Assembly (NCBI GenBank): GCA_026225945.1
Contig: JAMJFZ010002500.1
Location: 620,001 to 684,000, forward strand
Direction: 5' to 3'
DNA length: 64,000 bases
Source: Cricetomys ansorgei
Taxonomy: Eukaryota; Chordata; Mammalia; Rodentia; Nesomyidae
The notes beneath the pieces are model-generated. The model was given only the letters and a program-made list of their open reading frames with translations. It ran no database searches and was not told where the DNA came from. Position 1 is the stretch's first letter. Every line of letters begins with the position of its first letter. A program made the translations under genes and the position numbers. Positions 1 to 10,600 of the stretch are shown in pieces.

Positions 1-413
1 TGCATAATCATTAAAACTATTTAGAAACATATTCAATTAAAATAAATTTATGAATAAACACACAGTTGCATAACTTTACTTCCAAAGCCATTCTCATAAA
101 AAAGGGAAGGCTAAAAGAGAGAGACTCTGAAGCCCAGAGAAGCTTTGACATCCTCCATTTAACTCATGGAAGATCTGGATTAGAACACAGGTCTCCTAAA
201 ACCCAGCCCAAATTCTTTCAGTGTCTTCTTCCCTAGGGTAGCCAGAGGGATTCCATTCTAAGAGCTATTTCTTTTTTTCTTCTTCCAATACCAGTGGTTA
301 TTGAAGAAGCAATGGCTACATGAGGCAGAGGCTCCAGAGTAGATGCAGGAGCCTGGGATTATACCTCAGGATGAGGAAGACAGGAGAATGGGAGAAGATA
401 CGGTTAGACTCAC
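1..413 (-). other. Slamf7: Slamf7 intron 1 (partial)
   Basis: This is intronic sequence following the exon 1 donor on the minus strand. The donor reads GTGAGT starting at 413. The intron runs off the left edge of the window, so exon 2 (V-type Ig domain) is not present. I see no repeat or RNA gene in it. Confidence 0.75.
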
Positions 414-468
414 CTGTGAGCTGACAGAGGAGAGAGGTAACGATGATGTATGTTGAGAAACAAGCCAT
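414..468 (-). CDS. Slamf7: Slamf7 exon 1, signal peptide
   Basis: The minus-strand ATG at 468 opens 18 codons reading MACFSTYIIVTSLLCQLT plus one base, then a consensus GTGAGT donor. This is a hydrophobic signal peptide that ends in phase 1, the exon 1 arrangement usual in SLAM-family genes, and it closely resembles the known rodent SLAMF7 leader. SLAMF7 (CRACC, CD319) is a homophilic self-ligand receptor on NK cells, plasma cells and activated lymphocytes that signals through EAT-2. The Ig domains, transmembrane segment and tyrosine-motif tail lie outside the window. The head-to-head position relative to Cd48 supports the assignment, because that is the order in the mammalian SLAM cluster. 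The exon is too short for ordinary ORF detection; identification rests on the peptide, splice phase and synteny. Confidence 0.85.
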
Positions 469-600
469 ATCGTTTTCAGGTTGTCAGTCAATAAAATAAC
501 CAAGCTCAAAATACTTCTTACTTCTCTGATCCCAGGCTGGTATTTAAATTAAGAAGGAGGAGTCATGTTAGAATGAATCATCTCATCTTTTATGACGTAA
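469..600 (-). promoter_or_regulatory. Slamf7: Slamf7 5'UTR and putative core promoter
   Basis: Upstream of the Slamf7 ATG on the minus strand is a TATA-like AATTTAAATA (550-541). It would place the transcription start near 510-520 and give a 5'UTR of about 45-50 nt. A CRE/ATF-like TGACGTAA lies at 593-600. The motifs are seen directly; promoter function is inferred from position. Confidence 0.4.
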
Positions 601-934
601 CAGTAAGATTTCCAAAAGAAAGGAGAAAATGAGTGGTAAGATATTTTCTATTACAGATAGGGAATCACACACTTTGTTAGAATTTTTAAATAGAAATGGT
701 TTGCCTTTTACCCATTACTTCTAAGAAACAGGAAATGGGTTAGATGGGGGCAGGGAAGGAAAAGAATAATATTTAATGAGAGTTTTAAAATGCCAGGCGT
801 GGTGCTAAAAGTACACACACTGTTTTATTCATCTTCACATAAACCCTATGAACGAAACGTTACTGTGCAAAATATTTTACAATTGAGAAATTATAGTATA
901 GGGTTTATGACAACAAGAGTAAAAGCTTCTTTGG

Positions 935-1140
935 GACCTGGAGAGATGTTTTAGCAGTGAAGAGTACTTGTTACTCTTCCAGAGAACCTGAGTTCTGATC
1001 CCAGCACTGACAGGGCAGCTCATGACCACCTGTAACTCCAGATTCAGGGACTCTGACTCCTTCCTCTGACCACAGAGGGCACCTGTACACATGACATACT
1101 CACATACCGAGGCATACACGTACACAATAAAGATAAAACT
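935..1140 (+). repeat. B2/B3-type SINE
   Basis: The segment begins with the tRNA-derived 'ggagagatgttttagcagtgaagagtac' type head, broken here as GGAGAGATG...TTAGCAG, followed by the 'cctgagttctgatcccagca' box. It ends in an AATAAA-containing A-rich tail near 1125-1140. This is the muroid B2 layout. The preceding 601-934 stretch shows nothing recognisable. Confidence 0.75.
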
Positions 1141-1267
1141 GAAGAAAGGCTTTTTACCGAAGGAACCTATTATGGGAATAAAAGCACAAGTCATAAAGTG
1201 GGAGAAGATATCCCTCATGGGATGTAAAAACATCCTCCATGTCAATAGAAATTAGGAAGATAAACAA

Positions 1268-1409
1268 GGAATGGTAGTCATGATATTAAGCTCAGTACTT
1301 GGTAGGCAGAGGCAGGGGTTCTCTATGAGTTTGAGGCCAGCCTGATCTACAAAGTGAGTTCCAGGCCAAACACAGCTACATAGCGAGATACTGTCTCAAA
1401 AAAAAATTT
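1268..1409 (+). repeat. B1 SINE (diverged)
   Basis: The 7SL-derived B1 core is visible: GGCAGAGGCAGG, then GTTTGAGGCCAGCCTGATCTA, GTGAGTTCCAGG and CTGTCTC followed by an A tail. It is diverged in its first 40 bases. Confidence 0.8.
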
Positions 1410-4400
1410 AGGAAGCTAACTCAGTAGTCAAGGGACTCAAGCACTTCATTAAAAGTATGCCTAAAGGGTTGAAGAAGAGAACATATGAAGAAAATCACGA
1501 AAATATGAATGCTTAAAAGTTCAACAGTGGAATTACTAAGTAAATTATAAAAAAATCTATTGTTAAATAAAAGAAAAATACAGGAAAAACCAAAAAAGAG
1601 AATAATCAAGCAGTAAATAACAGACTTAAATCCAACTACACTAATATTTACATTAAGTATAAATAGAAAAAACGTTTAACTAAAAGGAAAGGTTATTAAA
1701 ATAGATTTAGAAAAATCCAAGACTGAAGTATCTGGCATCCAAGAGATGCACCTTCAAGATACAGAAGGGGAGGTGACAGGAAAACGAGAAGACTGGTGGG
1801 GTGGGAGGGTGGGTGACGAGTGCACAGTAAGCGTCCTTAGAAAATCAACGGTGCTTGATCTAAATTCCAGGTGAAGAAAAAGTCCAGCTTCCCAGATCCA
1901 GGAGAAAAGCCTGCAGGGAAGGCTGTGAAGGCTGTCTGAAAGGGAAATCTAAATGCAAGTCCAGCTGCTTCCTAGGGCGTGAGCTCAGGTCACTTCCTTT
2001 GCTCCACGGCTTCTGAATACTGAAGGCACTGTGACACACATCAGCAGGTGTTGGACTCCTGTTTTCCGGACTGCTTACTGAGCACTCTGCAACCTCTAGA
2101 AGCTCCCACCTCCTCTGCCGTCTTCACAGCGCTGAGGTACGTTGCCTTCGTGGTTTATACCTTTGTGTTTTTGCATTGGGATTAGATCATCCAAGTTAAG
2201 TTGCTGGCTAATTTTTTTTAATCAGACTTCTTTTAGCAGAAATGCTTGCAATGGTCAACAGTGACTGGGTTGTAGTAAGGTTGAGGTGGTATTTTTTTTA
2301 TCTCTTGGCTTGGCCGTTGTTTGGAGCATCAGGCTAGGCCCCAGGATTCTCCTCAAAGTAGACACTGTCTGAAAAAAACGATCTCTACCGAAGTGAAGGC
2401 CCACCGTGAACGTAGGGCCATAGCCAAGTAACAGATGCTCGCTCTTAATCTCCACTCATTGTAACAAGCAAGTGAGTATTCGTAGAACAGTATCACTAAG
2501 ATATTAGGACCTGTGGAGATGAGTCTAAGGGAAGAGCAGAGTAACTTGTGATCCATATTGGGTTGAGAAAAAAAGGTAGAGAGGGAAAACAAAATAGAAA
2601 GAGGGAACAATGTGGACAAGGGTTTGGGTGGGGAGTGAGGGGCTTGGGTGGGGAATGAGGGGTTTGGGTGGGAGAATTTAGCTAAAGGAAGAAAGGAAAG
2701 AGAAATCAAGAAACACAATTCCAAAAGGAGTCCCAGGTCTCAGGAGTCTGGGCCACAGGGACCCTGCAAACCAGGCTAACCTGTGTTCTTTGGGAAAACC
2801 CATGAAAAGGAAAGGGAAAAACTTAAGAACAGCCAAGTGACATTTGCTTTTGCTTCCTGAAAATGCACTTCCTGGCCAGCCTGGCCCTGCCGTATTGTTG
2901 ACTCAGTTGAGGACTTTTTGAAATGGCATCTTACCACTGCCCTGGTTAAGGGCTTTCCTGTCACAACAAGCACAGCTTTTCTCTCCCTCCTGTTTCTCTT
3001 TTAAATATCTCTATTTCAGTTGTGATATGAAAGGAAAAGCTAGAGGCTTGGGTTGATGTCGTCTAAGTGGGGACAGGGTTGGGGGGGGAGGGAATGGCAG
3101 ATGGGGAGTAACCAGAAATAAAGATTAGAAGTCTCCTATTTCATGAGTTTATTTAAAATTTAATAATTAGAATTTGAACAGAGGTACCTTGAATGGGTGA
3201 ACAATATTCCTCTTAGGATCCATAGGTTATTAAATGTAAATTCCAATGCCAGGTAACCAATTACCAGTTGTTGGTTAGGAAGGTCAGGGAGGCCCAGAGA
3301 CTCCCAAAACAGTACAGGCTGTCGCCATTGCTCTGAGGTGCCTACCAGAATCTGATGATAAGACACTACTATTAAAGACATCAACCACATACTTTGGATA
3401 CAGAAATCAAAATGGAACTGAACAGAAAGATTCTGTTGGCTAGCTTTCACAGTTCTGGAAGGTGCTATGCAGGCTACTGGAGGTGAAAAACCACTAATAA
3501 AATTTTTTAAAAAAGCCACCAGTAATAGTTGTACCTGACTTTGAACCCTCCCCAAGGGACTATTGGTGGTTAATAGTTTCTGAAGGAAGGAATATTATTT
3601 TCTTCAGTGGTATAACCACTGATAAATAGCCCACGTGCTAATAACCATCCACTCATGTTCATGCATGCAACCCTAGCTAAATTCAGTGGACCACGTAGGC
3701 CAAGAGACGTGAAAGTAAGGTTGTGGCTTCTTTGAAAGAAGAGTTCCAATAAGATGAGTGTGGGCAAGAGAGTAACAGGTGTGAAAATGACTAAAATTCA
3801 CCACATTTTTGATGAAACTGTCAACGAATAATTTCTTTTAAGAAAATAGTGTCCGTTACTGAGAGTGTAGTGCAGGTTTTCTGAGGCTCTCTCTCTCACT
3901 GGAAGGCTGGAGCTCCACAAACCCACAGCTCCCTTTAAGACAGACTGAGCTTTTCTCCAAAAAGGAGCTTTTCTCTACTTTGTAACATTTTGTTTTACTC
4001 TGCTATTAAAGTGGAGATTTTTAAACTGTTACCTGCCTCTTCTGATAGCTTTAACCAACTTTAACCAGTTTATTCCCTGGAGATTCTTCAGGTCATGCCC
4101 GCGTGTCACGTACCATCTTCCAAAAACTTACCTAGGTATCTTTCCAACTTGGCTCACAGGGTGACACTTCTTTGTTGATCTTGACCTAGTTCAATTAAGA
4201 GCTAGCAATGCATTTTTCTGAATACATCTTATTAGCAAACATTTTATTAGCAAAGTGATGACAAGAACCCACCTGCAGTAACATCAAATCCTATCCTTCC
4301 CTACCCTATTATGTACATTATTGAGTGCTGTTTGCCTTTGTAGCATACGCTATAGATGTGGTTGTGGTAGATAGTGATGGTTTTATAAAATACTGCAATT

Positions 4401-4690
4401 TTGATTCCTGAAATTCTTGTTAAACAGAATGAAGATGTGAGAGAGAATTATTATGAACTGATCTAGAGGCAGCTTGTGAGTCATGTCATATCTTTCTTTG
4501 TTTCTGTAAATGACCAAACCAAGATTTCTTATGCAACACGGAGAGAATTATGAAAGGGGAGGAATCCTGGATTGAAAAAATGAGATCAGTGAAAAGTCCT
4601 GAGTGACTTTTCTTGGAGAGAAACTGAAAATGAAAGACTAAGCTAAGAAAAAGGGTAACCTGCCTTTGGAAGTTAGACTCTAAGCAGCAG
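1410..4690. other. Intergenic, no gene recognised
   Basis: This is intergenic DNA upstream of Slamf7. Short open frames occur on both strands but show no domain, codon or splice support. Part of 1500-1720 is A-rich. A short 20-bp tandem repeat is listed separately. Nothing else was identified. Confidence 0.5.
2621..2673. repeat. 20-bp minisatellite-like repeat, about 2.6 units
   Basis: Units GGTTTGGGTGGGGAGTGAGG, GGCTTGGGTGGGGAATGAGG and a partial third lie head to tail. They are G-rich on the plus strand. Confidence 0.8.
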
Positions 4691-4696
4691 CACTGG

Positions 4697-5215
4697 TGTG
4701 GGACCCGGGAGCTGGAAAGCAGTGGAAGTCAAGGCCAAGTGCCCCTATTCCCTGAAAAAGATGACGTGGGATGAGACGCTTGGCAGACTCCTGCTCTCCC
4801 AACCCGGGAAGGTCCCTAGCCAGAATATTATAACTTGCTCGCTTCACAAGAAGCTAAAGGAACATGTTTGTCTGCATTGGGGCGGGTCCCTTGCTTAGGA
4901 ACGCTCCGCCCCATGCTAATTAAGGCTCCCCCGCCCTTCCCTGGTAAAAGAGGCTATTTATTGGAGTGAGCCCTTTGAATAAACGAGTTCGGGTCCACCA
5001 GACGCTGTCTCCGTCTGGTGTCTGTGTTCTCAGCAAGCGGGGTCAGGAGGCCCCACGCGGTCCAAGGAACCCACGTCCCAAGCATCCCCGGTGCTTCCTG
5101 ACGGCTTTCGACTTGAGCCTCTCGCCCCTGGCCAGGGCGGAGAACCAAGCAGTATTCCAGCCAGCTCGGGGCTGGGATAGGGCTGTGGCGGAACGTGCCG
5201 GGGAAGACTGAGAAA
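4697..5215 (+). repeat. GC-rich LTR-like segment
   Basis: The segment starts TGTGGGACC and contains a GC-rich U3-like part (CTCCGCCCC at about 4904). An AATAAA at 4978-4983 is followed by a GT/CT-rich stretch ending near ...TTCTCA at 5032, so a 336-bp solo LTR is possible. The following GC- and CpG-rich 180 bp (to about 5215) may be internal sequence of the same element. I found no clean target duplication and cannot name the family. It is compositionally unlike its AT-rich surroundings. Confidence 0.45.
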
Positions 5216-5689
5216 AAATAAAGACAACACACTGGGCCACACCTCCTCTTGTCCATGAGATCCCAACCCGTCCTGCTCTCTTTTGTTCTTTGTTATGAAT
5301 CTCTCGTATCTATTCAGCATGAAATATCTCACGGTTCAGCCGTAAGCTTATTGACTTCTTTATCTCAGTTCCTTAGGCCGTCTTCCCCGTCTTTTGATCT
5401 GAGGTATCCACCATCTTTCCTCAACTCAAACCTCATAGACACAGCTGCCTCTCAGCAACTGCATGGGGAGGTGCAGCAGGCATCTGAAACTTCATATGTG
5501 CCAAGTCAACTCTTGCTTTCTCACTCCTATTTTACCTGAAGTGTCTTCTCCATCTCAGTAGATTGCTGCTACAACCACGCAGCTTTTCAGACCAGACACT
5601 TGTAATTTTCCTTAACTCCATCCTGTCATGTCCTGTGTCCACCCTTCAGCAAATCCCATCAGCTCTAAGCTTTGTTTTGAATATGAGCA

Positions 5690-6030
5690 GTGTTCCCCAA
5701 AAGTCTATGTGTTAAAGGTTTTGTCCTCAGGGTGACACTATTGGGAGGTGCTATGAACTCTTAGCCTCTTTATGGGCAGCGCTTAGGTCTTTGCGGATCC
5801 AAATACTTCAAGAATGTTGTGGAGCCCCAGTATTCTCATCTCACTCTTCCTCCTGGCTCAGGATTGTGCGTAGTTTGATCCACCATGCACTCTTTACCAT
5901 TACCATCTGGTGCCCTTCTGAGAGGCCCAAAACAATGGGTCTACCTAATCTTGGATTGGAGCCTCCAAAATCAAATAAATTGTTAATTGCTTCAGCATTT
6001 CATTATAGTAATACAAAATTGACTTAAATA
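5690..6030 (+). repeat. MaLR-like LTR, degraded
   Basis: The pattern resembles ERVL-MaLR LTRs: TTTTGAATATGA...CCCCAAAAGTC near the start, TTGGGAGGTG in the middle, and CAAATAAATTG near the end. The subfamily is not assigned. Confidence 0.45.
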
Positions 6031-6130
6031 GTCTGCCTTGAAAAAAATACCCAGAATGCAACCACATCACTTTAAACACATTCAAGATTACCTAACTAGT
6101 CTCCTTGTCTCTTTCTTGACCCTCTAAACC

Positions 6131-6785
6131 AGTGGTTCTCAACTTTCCTAATACTGCAACCCTTTAATACAGTTCTCCATGTTGTGGTGACCTCAACCAT
6201 CAAATTATTTTTGTTGCTATTTTGTGAGTATAATTTTGCTGCTGTTATGAATTGTAATGTAGATATCTGATATGCAGAACCTATTCCGTTGCAGGGAACC
6301 ATGGAGTTGTCCTGGTCTAACTGCCTTGAGAGGCATGTGTCCTAGGTTATTCAGGTTAGAATTTATGTTCCCTGGGGCACTGTTTGCCTTCCAGTTCTTG
6401 AGAAACCAAGACTTTCCCTCAGGCAGTGAAACATTCAGGCGGCTTTGTACTTCTCTGTATGTTCCCTTAGTAGTCAAGAAAACATGAAATCTCAACAGGA
6501 CAAGTGACCTTAGACATTAATCTTATATTTCCTGTATAACTTGCAAATGCTGGGTTCTGGCAACTGTCACTGTATTGATCTGGCAATTGCCATTATATTC
6601 TACTTCTGATGAATGTATAAAAATCTGACTGCTTTCAATAAATTGCCACAGCCTTAGTCTTGTTGTAGCCCCTCCATCCCGAGCCTGAGACTTAATTCCG
6701 AGACTGGCCATATCAGGTAACCTTGGTGCTGTGATAGGGTCATTCAACCCCCAAAGGGGTCATGACCCACTGGCTGAAAACTGCT
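6131..6785 (+). mobile_element. URR1-like hAT element split by an LTR-like insertion
   Basis: The left end CAGTGGTTCTCAAC at 6131 and the URR1-type body run to about 6272 (ATATCTGATATGCAG). The URR1-type right half (GGGTCATTCAACCCCCAAAG) resumes at about 6737 and ends near 6785. The two halves are collinear with the unbroken copy at 54363-54590, so the middle is an insertion. Confidence 0.65.
6273..6733 (+). repeat. Solo LTR-like insertion within URR1
   Basis: About 460 bp interrupts the URR1 element. It carries a TATA-like GTATAAAAAT near 6616 and an AATAAA at about 6638, the spacing expected of an LTR promoter and poly(A) signal in plus orientation. The exact ends and target duplication could not be fixed by eye. 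Confidence 0.5.
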
Positions 6786-8364
6786 GCTCTGAACCCAGCA
6801 CTAGGCTTCTACAATGGTACGCTCAGCATCTCAGATTGTGTTCCAGGTATCTTAGAATGAAATGTAAGGTTCTTTTCAAAGTCTGTAAGACCCTTCATGA
6901 TAGTTTTGGCTCCCATTCTAATATCCTACCCTGAAACCTGTTTCACACTTGTCACCAGTGTTCAGGAATTCTTAAGTGCACCCTCACCTCAATCTCCTGC
7001 ATTACGAGGAAGTCCTCCTCCTGCTCTTCAGATGCCCTCATGGCTATCTCCTCTTCAAGGTCTACTAAGGCGTCCTTCTTCCGCCTACAGAGCATCATTC
7101 CCTGATTTTCTTAAAACACAAAACAAAAGTCTTTATCCATCTCCTTTACCCTATTATTTTCCCCACAGGATCTATAGTACTGTAATATAAAAAAGAACCA
7201 AAGGAAAGATATTGTCTGCTTTGCCTGTTTCCATTCTCCTACAACCACGGGCACAGAGTGTACGTGTGCTGAGTGAATGAGTCCCGAAGGGCGGAAGCTG
7301 AGCAGCTGTGGATTGTCCGGCACTTTCTTTTGCTTGAGAAGGAGGTTGGGAGCATGGGAGGAGAGCTTTCCAGGGCCTCTGAAGTCTGTCTTCTGTGACA
7401 CTGGTATGATGAAGGAGGGAATATGGGGTGAAATTCAGAAATTTCAGGATTCTGGAAAGAATGTTTTGAAGGAAGAAGAGAATCTATTTGGAGATTGGAC
7501 TTTCCAGTGCTTCATAAGAGGAAGCATGTGCTTGTTTGAAACCATGGCAGTAACTGAGTTTGTAAAATAGCAGTTTAGTAGTCATGTACTTTTCAGACCC
7601 ATAAAGGCTATTAGAGAAGGAGTGATTTATAATGAGTGAAGACTTATTTCTTACTGTTCTGCAGGCTAGAGAGTTCACAGTCGAAGTGCTGGCATCTGGG
7701 AAGGAAATGTCTTGTTGGCAAGTGAAAAGGAGGAAGGAGAGAAGCTGGGGAAGGGGTGCGGGGAGCGGGAATCTGCAACACAATTATAAAGCGAAAAGCA
7801 AACACATCAGGGCCACAGAAATATTATCACACATGCAATTATTGCCTGCCACAGCAAGCCACCTCACTTCCATGGCTTATCATCTCTTCCTCTGTAAAGT
7901 CAGAACAAAAATGGTTTCTCTTACCTTCCTCATGGCTTCTTTTGTGTCAAACTTGTAGGATGCACTGGGAGCACATGGCGACTCTGAAGAACAGTGCTGT
8001 AGTGCTGACAAAGTGTGAGACGTCCAGGATTCCAATAAGGAAGGGTTCTGCCTGCAGTTAAGATGGGCTTTCCTCTGTCAGTTAACCTAATCTAGATATC
8101 CCTCATAGGCGTGCATGTGTTCTAAGTCATTACAGGTCCCAGCAAGGAAACTGAATTATTAACCTTCAGAGGCTCGTATTCTTTGTTCGGTATCGGCAAA
8201 TTGACTTTAACATACTATACCTCAGTTTCCTCATCTGGAAAATAAGCATGGCTCTAGTTTCTAGTCATTAAAATGGGAATAATAAATAAAATAAAACATA
8301 CTGAAAATGGCAAAATGGACTACGTCCTGGTAAAGCTTTAGTAACATCAACTATCAGTTAGCTC
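6786..8364. other. Intergenic, nothing recognised
   Basis: No SINE core, LTR hallmark, RNA gene or exon-like frame with splice sites could be supported in this stretch. Confidence 0.4.
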
Positions 8365-8552
8365 TTTTAGATTTATGTATTTTATTTTCTGTGCACCACA
8401 TGCATACAGTACCCACAGTGGTCAAAAGAAAGGTCAGACCCTTGAAATTGTGGATGGCTGTGAGCCACCATGTGGGTGTTGGAAATCCAACTCAGGTCCT
8501 CTGCAAGAGCAGCAGGTGCTTGTGACTGTGGAGTCATTTCTATGGCCCCAAC
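8365..8552 (-). repeat. B2/B3-type SINE
   Basis: Read on the minus strand it begins at the tRNA-like box (GGGGCCATAGAAATGACTCC) and contains the reverse of 'accatgtgggtgttggaa', ending in an AT-rich tail at the left. Confidence 0.65.
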
Positions 8553-8859
8553 AGTAGCTGTTATCTAATTGATTTTTAACAGATTTTACTAACATCTGAT
8601 CAGACCTTAGGTTGGGTGTGGTGTATCAATAGATCAAGCAAGGTCCAATCACTGTGTTCGACCAGGAAGGCCGATGAATCACATGCCTGCATCATTTCTC
8701 TCCTTGTCCTGTCGTCCATGGTGTTGTTCTTCCCACAGAAAAACAAAAAACAACACCATGCCAGCCCCAGTAGTGTGTGTGTGTATGTGCGCGCGCGTCA
8801 CACATATGCACCCAGGTCAGGTTTGGATGAGGATGGTTAAGGGAGATCTGTGGGAGATG

Positions 8860-9147
8860 TGTGTGAACGATGCAGAGATGTCTGTTATAGCTACCCCTGC
8901 TCTCTTATCAGAGAGAGAGGCAATGATGGAGAGAGCGAGTCTTAGCATAGAATTTGAACATTTTTCCAGTTGTCTAGTAGCTGTGCAAACAGATGCAAAT
9001 AGATTTATAGAACATTTCGAGCACCATATTGTGGAAACTCAGGGTGGTTTTGCTACAAAAGGCCGTGTTACCACATTAAACTATGGATTACATCAAACTG
9101 ACGGTAAGAATGCCAAGCATACTGGGACCCTTCCCCCACCATCCTAA
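8860..9147 (+). other. Unrecognised protein-like open frame
   Basis: An open plus-strand frame (extending back to 8674) contains from 8879 a stretch with protein-like composition, including MSVIATPALLSEREAMMERA and FIEHFEHHIVETQGGFATKG. The frame meets a consensus donor-like CTGACGGTAAGAAT at about 9097-9110 and stops at 9147. It matches no family I recognise and could be an unassigned exon, retroelement-derived coding sequence or chance. No acceptor or partner exon was found. Confidence 0.25.
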
Positions 9148-9783
9148 TAGGCTATGGTCAGTTCTGGTCTCACATCAATAGAAAGTAACTTTGTGGCTAA
9201 CATAGGTAAATACATGCAGCATTACAGCTAGAGGAAAGTCTCAGAATGTGAAAGCATCAGAGATTATAGAATACACATGTAAATCCTGTCCTGTACAGAC
9301 AATCTAACCAATGGCACCCCCTCTGAGTGAACACATTGCTCTTGCATTCTCTGAGCATGCTCACTCACCAGACATACCCAGTCATCACAGCACCTCTTTC
9401 TAATCATCTCCAAAGTGCTGCATTTGCCCTACACCCCATGTTTACCATCCCCTAATCTGCTAGTGCAGACTGAAAGGCAGTTGGAAACAGTAACAAGCCA
9501 CCCCGTCTAGTGTACAGTTCAGCTCAGTCCTCACGTGTCAGGTCTTTGGCTCCTGGCAGTGAACAGTGTTAGAGCTCTCAGTCTGTGGTCCAGGACCCTG
9601 GCGCTGAGGCCTGAGAGCTCCCTGTCCTTTTCTGGAAGTAGAGTCCACAGGTTCTTCTCCCTGGCTCCTGACAGCCTTTTATTAGTGTTCTGCTCTCTCT
9701 CCTTGTTGTCTCTCTACTTCTTTCTTGTTTTCTATCCTGGTGACTTTGAAGTGTTCAGCTATTCATTTTTCCCTCTTTATTAA

Positions 9784-10255
9784 AAATAGATTTTTTTTCA
9801 TATAGTGTATCCTGGTTACAGTTCCCTCTCCCTTCACTCTCCCAGCTCCTCACCTATCTGGATCTACTCCCTTTCAGTTTCTCATTAGAAAAGAACAGTC
9901 TTCTAAGAGATAACAACAAATTATGACAAAATAAAATACAATAAGATAAAGCAAAAGTCATCACATTGCGATTGGACCAGGCACACCAACAGAAAAAAAG
10001 AACCCCAAGAGTGGGCACAGGAACCAGAGACCCATCTGTTCACACACTCAGGAGTCCCATAAAATTTTGAAACTGAAAGCTACTGTATATATGCAGAGGA
10101 CCTGACAAAAAGCCTGGTAGGCCCTGTATTTGCTGCGCCAGTCTCTGTGAGCTCCTATGAGCTTTGCTCGGTTGATTTAGAGGGACTTGTTTTCCCAGTG
10201 CCCTCTATCCCCTTTGGCTCTCACACTTCTGCCTCCTCAGGGTTCCCTGAGCTCT
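9784..10255 (-). mobile_element. L1 3'UTR fragment
   Basis: The sequence reads as the reverse complement of a rodent L1 3' end: a T-rich start (poly(A) on the minus strand), a pyrimidine-rich block, then AACAAATTATGACAAAATAA and ACACTCAGGAGTCCCATA. It is collinear with 22925-23460 and 48740-49160. Confidence 0.75.
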
Positions 10256-10261
10256 GAGAGG

Positions 10262-10600
10262 AGAGATTTTTTAAAATTAATTTTTCTTCTCTCCTATAAT
10301 ACATCCTGACACTCCTCCTCCCTTCCCTCCACTCCTTCCAGCTTTCTCTATCTCCCCTCTCCCCCAAATCTATCCTCCCCCATACCACTCCTGCCTCTCC
10401 CCACAAAAGAGCAGTCCTCCCAGGATTACTGCTCAAACAGGGCACAGCAAGGAGGAACAAGATCAGGCACTAATCTTGACATCAAGGGTGAACAAGACAA
10501 CCCAGTGGGAGGAAAAAAGTCCCAAGGGCAGGCAAAAGTGTCAGAGACACCCCCCCAACCCCCCCCACTAGCCTGTGGAATCTCTGCAAGAACACCAAAC
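10262..10600 (-). mobile_element. Second L1 3'UTR fragment, adjacent
   Basis: Another L1-like 3' end in the same orientation begins immediately (TTAATTTTTCTTCTCTCC, then CATCCTGACACTCCTCC and a CT-rich block). It differs in sequence from its neighbour, so it is probably a different L1 subfamily. It ends near a C-rich run at 10549-10567. Confidence 0.55.

Noticed and set aside
3160..3555. 131-aa minus-strand open frame
   Set aside because: No recognisable motif, no splice signals and composition like the surrounding non-coding DNA.
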